Source: Pirellulaceae bacterium
GTDB lineage: Bacteria > Planctomycetota > Planctomycetia > Pirellulales > Pirellulaceae
Reading direction: 5' to 3'
Assembly (NCBI GenBank): GCA_024102795.1
Contig: JAGFJK010000283.1
Location: 1-48,645, forward strand
DNA: 48,645 nt
The translations under genes and the position numbers were made by a program. Position 1 is the stretch's first letter. Every line of letters starts with the position of its first letter. A model generated the notes under the pieces. It had not been told where the DNA came from. It was given only the letters and a program-made list of their open reading frames with translations, and ran no database searches. Shown in pieces: positions 17,209 through 24,909 of the stretch.

Positions 17209-18048
17209 ATGCTGGATAACATGCCCTTCCGCACGTTGGCCCACAAAGGCTGCACGATTGAGGGCTATTCGCGCGCCGCCGTCCAGACCTACTGGCGAAT
17301 CCCCGAGCTGAAGCTGGGCTTCGACCTGGGAGGGCAGCCGTGGGACTTCATGGGCACTCCCACCTGGTTCGTGACGCATGCCCACCTGGATCACGTGGCC
17401 GCTCTGCCCGTCTATATCGCCCGGCGGCGGATGATGAAAATGCCGCCTCCCACGATCTACCTGCCCGAACACGCCCTGGAGACCGTGCAGCAACTGTTGC
17501 GGGTCATCAGCCGCCTGGACCGCGGCCGGCTGCCGTGCGAACTCAAACCGCTGGCGGCGGGCGACGAAGTGCCCCTGTCCCGCGAACTGGTGGTCACGGC
17601 CCATGCCACTCGACATACCGTGCCCTCGCTGGGATACATTGTCTGGGAACGCCGCAACAAGCTCAAGGAAGAATACCGCCAGCTCAGCGGTCCCGAAATC
17701 CGCGACCTGCGGCTGTCCGGGCGGGAAGTCAGCGAGGAACGGCGGTTGCCCGTGCTGGCCTACCTGGGCGATTCGTCTCCCGAAGGGCTCGACAACTGCC
17801 CGGCGATGTACCAGGCACAAATCCTGATTGCCGAAATGACCTTCGTCGCGCCGGGACATCGCAAGGAAAAGATCCACAAGCACGGCCACATGCACCTGGA
17901 CGATTTCCTGGAGCGGCGCGAGCGGTTCCAGAACGAACGGATCATCGCTTCCCACTTCAGCACCCGCTACGACGATCGGCAGATCCGCCACTATGTCAAG
18001 AAGCTGTTGCCCGATCTGCTCGACGACCGACTGCATCTGTGGCTCTGA
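17209..18048 (+). CDS. Metallo-beta-lactamase-fold hydrolase (RNase Z-like)
   Basis: The 279-residue protein carries the metal-binding motif HAHLDH at residues 57-62. Later His and Asp positions fit the fold: [30 protein letters not shown] and a final ASHFSTRY. The last two blocks resemble those of RNase Z and related phosphodiesterases. It should bind two zinc ions and cleave a phosphodiester, possibly in RNA, but the protein lacks enough recognisable exosite sequence to call it tRNase Z. The gene begins 4 bp after scpA and ends 35 bp before hemW, so the three are probably one transcription unit. Confidence 0.88.
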   Translation: MLDNMPFRTLAHKGCTIEGYSRAAVQTYWRIPELKLGFDLGGQPWDFMGTPTWFVTHAHLDHVAALPVYIARRRMMKMPPPTIYLPEHALETVQQLLRVISRLDRGRLPCELKPLAAGDEVPLSRELVVTAHATRHTVPSLGYIVWERRNKLKEEYRQLSGPEIRDLRLSGREVSEERRLPVLAYLGDSSPEGLDNCPAMYQAQILIAEMTFVAPGHRKEKIHKHGHMHLDDFLERRERFQNERIIASHFSTRYDDRQIRHYVKKLLPDLLDDRLHLWL

Positions 18049-18082
18049 GGCGCTGCTCGCGGCCGAGCCGGGGAGTGTTGCT

Positions 18083-19324
18083 ATGCAGGTGCCTGAAGAG
18101 CGATTGGGGACAATCGCTCCACCAAGTGTAGCCCGATTGTCCTCAATCGGGTCCTCGGGCGAGGCGCCTGAGCGATTGGGGACAATCGCTCCACCAGGTA
18201 AAGCCGAGCCACGGGCCGTTTACGTGCATGTACCGTTCTGCCGGCACCGCTGTGGCTATTGCAATTTCACGGTGCTCGCCGGCCGCGACGACCTGGCGCC
18301 GGCCTACCTGGAGGCGGTCGAACGGGAAATGAGCTGGCTGGGTCAGCCGCGTCCCGTCGACACGCTGTTTGTCGGCGGCGGCACGCCGACGCACCTGGAA
18401 CCGGCCCAGTTAGCCCGGCTGCTCGACCGCACGTCCCACTGGTTTCCGCCCACCGGCAGGTACGAGTGGAGCGTGGAGGCCAACCCCGGGGATCTGCGCG
18501 CCGAGATCCTGGACACGCTGGCCGCCGCCGGCGTAACCCGGCTCAGCCTGGGCGTGCAGTCGTTCGACGACCGCAAGCTCCGCACGCTCGAACGCGACCA
18601 TCGGGCGGAGCAGGTCCTGCGAGTCCTGGACGCGGCCCGTCCGCGGTTCGAGTCCCTGTCGCTGGACCTGATTTTCGCGGTTCCCGGCGAGTCGCTGGAT
18701 GACTGGCAACGCGACCTCCGCATGGCCGTCGCCGCTCCGATCGATCACGTCTCCTGTTACGGCCTGACGTTCGAACGCGGCACGCGGTTCTGGGGCCGGC
18801 GGCTGCGGGGGCAACTGGCGCCGCTGGCCGAGGAGCTGGAGTTGAAGATGTACGAACTGGCGATCGACACCCTGGAGTCCGCCGAGTTCGAACACTACGA
18901 GGTTTCCAATTTCGCTCGCCCCGGCCACCGCTGCCGCCACAATGAAGTGTACTGGCGCGGCGAGCCGTATTTTGCCGTGGGGCCCGGAGCGGCACGTTAC
19001 GTCGGCGGGCGGCGAGAAGTCAACCATCGCAGCACCACCAACTGGTTGCAACGCGTCCGCGCCGGGCAGTCGCCCGTGGCGGAGTCCGAGCAACTTGCCC
19101 CCGAACCGTCGGCCCGCGAGCGAATGGTGCTGGGCCTGCGGATGCGGGCAGGCGTCGACCGCGACGACTTCCAGCGACGAACCGGTTACGAACTCGACCG
19201 GCTGCTCGGCGAACAACTGCCGCTGCTGGTCGACTGGGGCCTGCTGGCGGATGACGGCCGGCGGATCCGGCTGACTCGCCGCGGCCTGGTGGTCAGCGAC
19301 ACCATCTGGCCGCGGCTGCTGTGA
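18083..19324 (+). CDS. hemW: Radical SAM heme chaperone HemW, with repeat-encoded N-terminal extension
   Basis: HemW binds heme and delivers it to target proteins; it is related to oxygen-independent coproporphyrinogen oxidase but is not expected to replace it. The cluster motif CRHRCGYC is at residues 53-60, preceded by VYVHVPF. FVGGGTPT, the VEANPGDL block and LSLGVQSFDD are typical of the HemN/HemW group. Normal members start only a few residues before VYVHVPF. Here about 45 extra residues precede it, and they are encoded by three palindromic repeat units (ERLGTIAPP twice, ARLSSIGSS once). The ATG at 18083 is the only good start before the domain; otherwise a GTG at the VHVPF codon would be needed. 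The extension is probably a repeat insertion that kept the frame open. Confidence 0.9.
   Translation: MQVPEERLGTIAPPSVARLSSIGSSGEAPERLGTIAPPGKAEPRAVYVHVPFCRHRCGYCNFTVLAGRDDLAPAYLEAVEREMSWLGQPRPVDTLFVGGGTPTHLEPAQLARLLDRTSHWFPPTGRYEWSVEANPGDLRAEILDTLAAAGVTRLSLGVQSFDDRKLRTLERDHRAEQVLRVLDAARPRFESLSLDLIFAVPGESLDDWQRDLRMAVAAPIDHVSCYGLTFERGTRFWGRRLRGQLAPLAEELELKMYELAIDTLESAEFEHYEVSNFARPGHRCRHNEVYWRGEPYFAVGPGAARYVGGRREVNHRSTTNWLQRVRAGQSPVAESEQLAPEPSARERMVLGLRMRAGVDRDDFQRRTGYELDRLLGEQLPLLVDWGLLADDGRRIRLTRRGLVVSDTIWPRLL
18098..18195 (+). repeat. Palindromic repeat family B inside the hemW 5' end
   Basis: Two units have the form GAGCGATTG, loop GGGA, CAATCGCTC, then CACC (18098-18123 and 18170-18195). 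A third variant, CCCGATTGTCCTCAATCGGG, is at 18132-18151. The same unit forms tandem arrays at 26075-26216 and 40169-40341. Confidence 0.9.
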
Positions 19325-19336
19325 AAGCCGTGCGGG

Positions 19337-21154
19337 TCAAGCGGCCGCGGGCCGTTGCGCGAGTTCGCTGCGATTGAGCAACTGGGCGACCGTGTGCTCG
19401 GCCGAATGCCAGGCCTGCCAGGTCTGGGCGAACTGCTGGGCCGTCTGGCGATAGTGGGCGTCCTGCTGCACCATCTCGCGCAGCAGTCGGGGCACCTCCG
19501 CGGGTTCCGCGAAGGCCACGCCCACGCTGCTGGTCGCGCAGTGTCCGCCGGGGCCGCGGGACGCGTCCAGGAAGGCGGCCCGCACGTGCTGCAGATCGAG
19601 TTGTTCATCGGCGTAGGCGTTCGACCAGGCGAGCGTCACGCGACGGCTGCCCGCGGGGACCACCAGTGCCGCGGACGCGGGACGATTGCCCATCCGGTCG
19701 CCTATGATCTCCACGACTCGCGTCGTATTTGTGGCCGACAGATGCCAGTCAGCTCGCAAGCGGACGAAGCTGCCCGGCGGCTGGGCGAGACCACGCTGCC
19801 AGTGAACGACCAGGTTCGTCGCCCCCGCGGGAACCGCCAGCTCCAGGCCGCCGTCGCTGGAGATGCCGATCGGCTCGGCGGCCAGCCGCGGCGCCGCACA
19901 AGGGTCGGGCGGCAGTTCCACCGGCAGACTGGGGAAGCGATGACCGGCCAAGACCGGCCAGCGTTCGAGCAGACTGTCGCGATACGAGAACCCCGCTTCG
20001 GAAATCTGTTCCGACAACCAGCAGCCGGCCGGGACAATCACCGGGACGCCGGCGCTGAGCAGTTCGCCCAGGATGCCCGCTCGTCGAGCGAAGTAGCGCC
20101 GGCTGTCGTACAGCAACAAACCGATGTGGGCCTGGCGAATCAGTTCGACGTACTCGCGAGGGGCCAGTGGATGCGGCACGTAGGCCACTGGATCGTGTGC
20201 CGCCGCCGCGGCTCCGCGGCGCGGCACGGGCAACTGAAACCACGACTTGTTCGACTGGACCACCAGTTGCAGTTTGCCTGTGGCGAAGTGATCGTCCCAC
20301 AATTGTGCCAGCACTTCCGCCAGTTGCGTTTGTCCCTTCTCCTCCCGCACCGCTCCCGGACACGTAACTCGCAGAGGTCCTTTCGCGGCAGGCTTGGAAT
20401 CGACGTGAAACGCGGCGTTGATGGGATACGTCAGGTTGTGGAATTGTCCGACTTTCAGCCGGTTGTACTGCGCGGCCAGTTGGCTGGACGTCGTGTAGAA
20501 GTGCAGGCGGTGGCCGGCGATCGGCCGCAGCGCCAGGACAAACGCTTCCCGCATGGCGGCCAGCCGTTCGGGCTGCAGATCGTATTCCGTTTCCCGGCCC
20601 TCGTAGACGTTGTAGTGAAATTGCAGGTGCCACTGGGCCAGCAGGCTGTCGGGGTCCGAGGCCAGGAACTGCGACAGCCCCTGCAGATCGAATTCGGACA
20701 AGGTCGGCAGAAACACGTGGTCTCCGGCCCGCAGCGGGTACTTGCGGAACAACCGGCGGCAAGCTGACGAGAAATGCCGGAGTCGCCAGTAGCGCGACAC
20801 CCGATCCAGACTCGGACTCAGCCAGCTTCGCCAACCCTCGGCCGGCTTGGCGCCGGTGGGTCCCTGGTCCATCCCGGCCGCCAAGGGTGGCTCGACGCGC
20901 GGCGGACCCGGCGACCGGACCGCCCGGCCGTGGCTGCTCTGATAGCCGGCAAAGCGGCAGTAGGTCGTAAACCGAAAGGGGCTTTCCACCAGCCAGTCCG
21001 CGGGTAACCTGGCCCGATCGTGAAACCGGCGGTTCGTGGCCAGCACGATCCGCCATCCCGCATCCGACGCGGCTTGCAGCACTTGAAAGGCATAGTCGAA
21101 GTGATGCCCACCGACACCCTTGAGCGAATGGTCCAACAGGTAGAACGTGGACAT
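19337..21154 (-). CDS. Glycosyltransferase-like protein (GT-B type, 605 aa)
   Basis: The N-terminus MSTFYLLDHSLKGVGGHHFDYA has the glycine-rich donor-side loop seen in GT-B glycosyltransferases. A second nucleotide-sugar domain is suggested by RVTCPGAVREEKG, then YVPHPLAPREYVELIRQAHIGLLLYDSRRY and GILGELLSAGVPVIVP, the conserved C-terminal block of GT4-like enzymes. About 200 further residues after that (ELAVPAGATNLVVHWQRG and on) look like a beta-sandwich, perhaps sugar-binding, and the C-terminus is helical. Substrate is unknown. The ATG at 21154 is preferred; the upstream extension is Pro/Arg-rich and unlikely to be coding. It is convergent with hemW, ending 12 bp from it. Confidence 0.78.
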   Translation of the reverse strand: MSTFYLLDHSLKGVGGHHFDYAFQVLQAASDAGWRIVLATNRRFHDRARLPADWLVESPFRFTTYCRFAGYQSSHGRAVRSPGPPRVEPPLAAGMDQGPTGAKPAEGWRSWLSPSLDRVSRYWRLRHFSSACRRLFRKYPLRAGDHVFLPTLSEFDLQGLSQFLASDPDSLLAQWHLQFHYNVYEGRETEYDLQPERLAAMREAFVLALRPIAGHRLHFYTTSSQLAAQYNRLKVGQFHNLTYPINAAFHVDSKPAAKGPLRVTCPGAVREEKGQTQLAEVLAQLWDDHFATGKLQLVVQSNKSWFQLPVPRRGAAAAAHDPVAYVPHPLAPREYVELIRQAHIGLLLYDSRRYFARRAGILGELLSAGVPVIVPAGCWLSEQISEAGFSYRDSLLERWPVLAGHRFPSLPVELPPDPCAAPRLAAEPIGISSDGGLELAVPAGATNLVVHWQRGLAQPPGSFVRLRADWHLSATNTTRVVEIIGDRMGNRPASAALVVPAGSRRVTLAWSNAYADEQLDLQHVRAAFLDASRGPGGHCATSSVGVAFAEPAEVPRLLREMVQQDAHYRQTAQQFAQTWQAWHSAEHTVAQLLNRSELAQRPAAA

Positions 21155-21784
21155 CAGCGGGTTCCGTCCTTCAGTCCCGGAGTGCACCAGCAGGCACCGG
21201 CGTCGCGGTGGATTTCCTGGAGGCGGAACGATAGCCGGACGTGGCGTCGCGGTCAACGCGAATCGGCGGCTGGCAGGAACCGGACCGGGCGTCTCGGAAA
21301 CGCCGCCACGTTGCCGGGGTTTCCCAAGATGCTATTGAGCGCGTGCCCGCACCGCAGTACACTCCCCGCGCCGTGGGCCCAGCCGCCGGTCGCTGGATGG
21401 TGCCATTCCAGTCCGGACGCGCAGGACCAATTCTCCCAATGGCAGGAATACCCGTTCGCCAACGCATGATCGATCCCTGGGCCGGAGTCATTCCCGATGG
21501 TGCGGTTGCAGCCAGCCTCGAACCTGGCGTTTCTGGTCGGTCGGCGGCAGGACCTGATCCTGATGCTGCTACTGCTGGCAGCGATGCTCGCCTGCACCAA
21601 GCGGCTGGCGGTCTACTGGCGCAAGCCGCCGAGCGCGCCTGGCGTTAAGGCTGCCACGCACGCCGAACCCGTGGTGCCAGGACTCCGGCCAACAGGTTGA
21701 CGGTGATGACGGGAGGTTGTCGGTAATGACGGGTCGCTGGCCTGTCAGACGAGACGGCGCTGACTGCCCATAGGAAGACTTGCC
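21155..21784. other. 630-bp intergenic region with a possible small membrane ORF
   Basis: It separates the divergent glycosyltransferase and HTTM genes. A 67-codon frame at 21497-21700 (+) encodes one hydrophobic helix (LILMLLLLAAMLAC) followed by basic residues, but no ribosome binding site is visible and I rate it about 0.25 as a gene. Near 21705-21735 GTGATGACGGG and GTAATGACGGG form a short direct repeat, and a family C repeat copy lies inverted at 21728-21748. Confidence 0.5.
21728..21748 (-). repeat. Dispersed repeat family C, copy 2 (inverted, partial)
   Basis: The reverse complement matches the first 21 bases of the copy at 12269 with two mismatches. It lies 36 bp before the HTTM gene. 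Confidence 0.55.
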
Positions 21785-22633
21785 ATGACCTTCGAACGAT
21801 TTCTGTTCGCTCCGGCCAACCCCAGGTGCGTGGCCCTGTTCCGCGTCTCGCTGGCGATGCTGCTGGCCTTCGCCTTCTGGCCACGGGGACTGCAACCGGC
21901 GGCGTCGGTCGTCGAATCGCCTTTGCTGGCGGAGTTGTACGGGCACCTGTTTTTGACGGCACCCTACCGGCTGGCCATGTTCGCCGGCATATTCCTGTTC
22001 GCCCTGGGCTGGCGCCCGCGGATGATCGGCCTGGTGCTGGTCTGCCTGCTGCTGCCGCACGACTTTCTCACGCGCGGGCAACAGAGCCGGCAGGTACTGC
22101 TGTTCACGCTGGCCCTGGCCAGCCTGCCGCCGGCCACTCCGCTTTGGCGCTGGCGGGAACTGGCCACGGGAGCCCTGCCGGCCGGACCGATCTGGCCGTT
22201 GCGCCTGATTCAGGTGCAGCTCACCTTGCTCTATGGCATCAATGCCTGGGTCAAGTCCAGCCCGGAGTTTCTCAACGGTGAAGTGCTGATGGCCCTGTCC
22301 ACTCAGCCCAACTTCCTGGTGGACCTGACCAGCGGATACCTGGCGGTGGGCTCGGCGCGCGTGCCCGTCTGGCTCCTGGCCGTGGGGACCGTGGTCATCG
22401 AGTACTGGCTGGCGGTCGGCTTCTGGTTTCCCCGCTGCCGCTGGCCGACGGCCGTGCTGGGCGTGGCCTTTCACCTGACGCTGAAGTTCATCTTGCGGAT
22501 CTTCATGCTCGACTACGTCTCGATGCTGTTGTACCTGGCGTTCCTGTTGCCGTGGCAGACCGCGACGAAGGAGGCGGCGGGTGAAAGCGGCCGAGAGGTG
22601 CCGGAGCAGCCGCGATCCGCTCTGGCGGCCTGA
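21785..22633 (+). CDS. HTTM-domain membrane protein (gamma-carboxylase-like)
   Basis: The 282-residue protein has about six to seven hydrophobic helices, beginning with RVSLAMLLAFAFW after a short cytoplasmic FLFAPANPRCVALF segment. The arrangement, including LRLIQVQLTLLYGINAWVKS in the middle and a later VVIEYWLAVGFWF helix with FHLTLKFILRIF following, matches the HTTM domain shared with vitamin-K-dependent gamma-carboxylase. The bacterial proteins' reaction is mostly unknown. The start is supported by AGGAAG about 8 nt upstream. The gene converges on the TM2-protein gene across a long palindrome that could stop transcription from both sides. Confidence 0.82.
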   Translation: MTFERFLFAPANPRCVALFRVSLAMLLAFAFWPRGLQPAASVVESPLLAELYGHLFLTAPYRLAMFAGIFLFALGWRPRMIGLVLVCLLLPHDFLTRGQQSRQVLLFTLALASLPPATPLWRWRELATGALPAGPIWPLRLIQVQLTLLYGINAWVKSSPEFLNGEVLMALSTQPNFLVDLTSGYLAVGSARVPVWLLAVGTVVIEYWLAVGFWFPRCRWPTAVLGVAFHLTLKFILRIFMLDYVSMLLYLAFLLPWQTATKEAAGESGREVPEQPRSALAA

Positions 22634-22672
22634 ACGCGGCGGGTGGCCCGCTGCGTTCGGCGAAAGGGTTTT

Positions 22673-22771
22673 GTCGCCTTTCGCTCCGCGAAAGTAGCGG
22701 AATCCTCGACTGGTCTTTGGGCGTCGAGGGATTTCCAGCGGCCGCGCTACTTTCGCGGAGCGAAAGGCGAC
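22673..22771. terminator. 99-bp palindrome between convergent genes, likely bidirectional terminator
   Basis: Perfect 27-bp arms (22673-22699 and 22745-22771) flank 45 bp that are themselves partly self-complementary (TCCTCGAC facing GTCGAGGGA). It lies exactly between the ends of the HTTM and TM2 genes. There is no T-run, so termination is inferred from shape and position. The arm motif CTTTCGCTCCGCGAAAG is itself palindromic, as in multi-copy genomic repeats. Confidence 0.65.
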
Positions 22772-22779
22772 TATGGCTT

Positions 22780-23199
22780 CTATCCCGGCCGGGTGTTGTA
22801 CAGATGGACCTGCTCGTTCAGCGTCCACAGGTCATACAGCCAGCCCATGCCCAGCAAGCCGCCGGTCAGCAGGTACAGAATACCCGTGCCGATCTTGCCC
22901 AGGTAGAAGCGGTGGGCACCCAGCAGCCCGAAGAACGTGAGCAGAATCCAGGCGACCGTGTAGTCGGCCGGCCCGGCCTGGTAACGGCGGTCGGCCGCCC
23001 GGTCCATGCCGGGAATCAGCAGCAGATCGATCAGCCAGCCGATTCCCAGCAGCCCCAACGTGAAGAACCAGATGGTGCCGGAAATCTTCTTGCCGAAGTA
23101 AAAGCGGTGAGCGCCGGTGAATCCGAACAGCCAGACGATGTAACCGACCACGATCGAATGGGTATCGTTGACCGGCAGCGTACCCTTGGTGGTTGCCAT
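22780..23199 (-). CDS. Membrane protein with two TM2 domains
   Basis: The 139-residue protein has two tandem TM2 units, each a pair of helices joined by a short turn. The first carries GFTGAHRFYFGK and the second GLLGAHRFYLGK, the family signature. The first unit spans about residues 12-65 and the second about 80-130. TM2 proteins are small integral membrane proteins of unclear function, often linked to envelope or secretion properties. The ATG at 23199 is chosen because the polar leader MATTKGTLPVNDTHS directly precedes the first helix; the frame continues upstream but looks non-coding. Confidence 0.88.
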   Translation of the reverse strand: MATTKGTLPVNDTHSIVVGYIVWLFGFTGAHRFYFGKKISGTIWFFTLGLLGIGWLIDLLLIPGMDRAADRRYQAGPADYTVAWILLTFFGLLGAHRFYLGKIGTGILYLLTGGLLGMGWLYDLWTLNEQVHLYNTRPG

Positions 23200-23942
23200 G
23201 GGATTCTTCCTTGCACGTATCACAGCGTGAATCTGCAGCGGCGGAGCGACATCGCCGCGCGCTCCAGCAATTCGCTCGCCGGACGCGGATCTTGACGCTG
23301 CGCTCCTTTCGCTCCGTGAAGGCAGGTAACCGTTCACGATGTTTCGTCAGTCAGAAGTGCGACACGGACTCAATCAATCACTTCTGGCCCCCTCCCCGGC
23401 TTCGAGATCGTGCAGCTTTTAAGCTGTTTTGCCGAGGGGATTTGGCGTTATGACCGAGGGAAAACGTGGATGGTCTCCGCGTCGGTAAGCGCCCCCCTTG
23501 ATATCCCTTTGGCTCCCTCCCCGGCTTCCGGGGAGGGCTGGGGAGGGGCTCTTGTGCATCTTGTTTTGACTCACCTGGCGCCCGATGGAATCACACAACA
23601 CCGGTCGCACTCAAGAATCCAGATCCTCAATTGATGTTCGACTCGTCCGAAATCCATGTCCCGTGAGTGGCCATGTGCGAATTGAGCGCCTTGCTTTGCT
23701 TTATAGTCCCGCAGGCCCCTCCCCAACCCTCCCCGGAAGCCGGGGAGGGAGCCAAAGGGATATTAAGGGGGAGCGCTCGCCGAAGCTCAGGCCGTCCAAG
23801 TTTCCCTAGGCCGTAACGCTAAATTCCCTCGCCAAAGCAGCCCAGGAACTGCACGATCTCCTTCCGAGGAGGGCGCCAAAGGAATTGGTTTGTTTCCTCG
23901 CCGGCTATTGGATTCTCAAACCCCCGTGAGCGGTTACTCGGC
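23200..23942. other. 743-bp gene-free region with nested inverted repeats
   Basis: No plausible gene was found on either strand. Most of the interval is filled by the nested palindromic structure listed at 23383-23885. The remaining about 180 bp next to the TM2 gene presumably contain its promoter, which I cannot point to. Confidence 0.6.
23383..23885. repeat. Nested inverted-repeat structure (families A and D), about 500 bp
   Basis: Inner arms 23493-23550 and 23714-23771 are reverse complements at 55 of 58 positions. They carry GGCTCCCTCCCCGG and its internal hairpin partner CCGGGGAGGG. Outer arms, about 23383-23460 and 23805-23885, are imperfect inverted copies sharing GATCGTGCAG, a GCTG(T/C)TTTG(C/G)CGAGGG block and TT(T/A)(G)GCGTTA. 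The central 163 bp encode nothing recognisable. The outer arms belong to repeat family A (2791, 6573). The layout recalls a non-autonomous, MITE-like element. Confidence 0.8.
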
Positions 23943-24596
23943 TCACGGCAACCGTTTCACCATCAAGTTGCGGAAATAGACCTTGCTTTGGGGGTCATGC
24001 GCCTGGAGGGCAAACGTGCCGCTGCCCAGTCGCCGCTCAAACTCGGCGGAAAACGCCTTCTGCCCTTCCGGTTCGGTAAACTCGGCCACCGTCTGGTCGT
24101 TGATCTTCAGCGTGACCTGCCGGCCGTTGACGATGATATGTTGAGTGTACCACTCGTTATCCTTGGCCGGCGGGTCGCTGACGTTCACGACGCCGTACAG
24201 GCTGCCCGATTTCTTGGGGTCCTGGTGCGATACGTTCACCTGGCACTCGTAGCCGTACTTGGGCCAGCCGACCTCCTGGTACCTGGTATGAAAGTAGATC
24301 CCGGCGTTGCTGCCGGGAGTCGTCTTCACCTCGGCCTTGAACTCGAAGTTCACGAAAGGCTTGTCGTCGCCCACATAGAACAGGTGGCTCCGCGGCCCGT
24401 CGCAGACCAGGGCTCCGTCCTGCACCGACCAGGAGTCTTTGTTCTCGCTGGCCTTCCAGCCTTTGAGCGATTGGCCGTCGAACAGCTTGACCCAGCCGTC
24501 CGCGGCTTTCTCTTCTTCCGCCGCCAGTGGCGGTGCCAGGCCGACCAGGGTGAAACCGATCGCCGCCAGCAGAGGGCAGATTGTCCAACGCTTCAT
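23943..24596 (-). CDS. Secreted DUF1080 protein (3-keto-disaccharide hydrolase family)
   Basis: The 217-residue protein has a signal peptide (MKRWTICPLLAAIGFTLVG, cleavage probably after residue 26, LAA-EEE). The mature part is one DUF1080 domain, a concanavalin-like beta-sandwich: WVKLFDGQSLKGWK at the start, then FEFKAEVKTTPGSNAGIYFHTRY, YECQVNV and GTFALQAHDPQSKVYFRN near the end. Some family members hydrolyse 3-keto-glycosides, so a role in extracellular or periplasmic sugar breakdown is likely. Planctomycetes hold many paralogues. It is monocistronic, divergent from the baeRF gene, with a 313-bp region between the two starts. Confidence 0.92.
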   Translation of the reverse strand: MKRWTICPLLAAIGFTLVGLAPPLAAEEEKAADGWVKLFDGQSLKGWKASENKDSWSVQDGALVCDGPRSHLFYVGDDKPFVNFEFKAEVKTTPGSNAGIYFHTRYQEVGWPKYGYECQVNVSHQDPKKSGSLYGVVNVSDPPAKDNEWYTQHIIVNGRQVTLKINDQTVAEFTEPEGQKAFSAEFERRLGSGTFALQAHDPQSKVYFRNLMVKRLP

Positions 24597-24909
24597 GTGT
24601 GTCTCCTCATTCAGGACGAACTTGTGACGACTTCATTCCGCTGCCAGGCTCCGATTGTACTCCGACAGCGCCTCGCCGGCAGCCGGCGAGGTGAAATACG
24701 CGGCGGAATCCGTGGCGGGCCGGAGTGCCCGTCGCACCGCACGACCGCACACTTTTTAGCGTGACAATTCGACACAACTGCCCTAGGATGACACAATATC
24801 CAGCGGGTGAGACAATCGGTACGCGGCTTGCACTCTTCAATCCAAGGGGAATAGCAGATCGAGGGAGATAGGGGGTCGGCGGGCATCTTGAGTTGCAAAG
24901 GAGACGCTC
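24597..24909. other. 313-bp divergent promoter region (DUF1080 / baeRF)
   Basis: It should contain promoters for both genes. A good sigma-54-like element toward the baeRF gene is at 24817-24832. Toward the DUF1080 gene I see only weak candidates. No repeat or RNA gene was seen. Confidence 0.5.
24817..24832 (+). promoter_or_regulatory. Candidate sigma-54 (-24/-12) promoter
   Basis: CGGTACG-CGGC-TTGCA fits the consensus TGGCACG-N4-TTGC(A/T) with two mismatches and the required GG-N10-GC spacing. It predicts a start near 24843, giving a leader of about 67 nt before the baeRF gene, whose AGGAG lies 7 nt before its ATG. No activator-binding site is claimed. Confidence 0.4.

Noticed and set aside
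17993-18082. HemW start inside the metallo-hydrolase gene
   Set aside because: The frame is Cys-rich there and overlaps a well-supported gene end; the ATG at 18083 is simpler.
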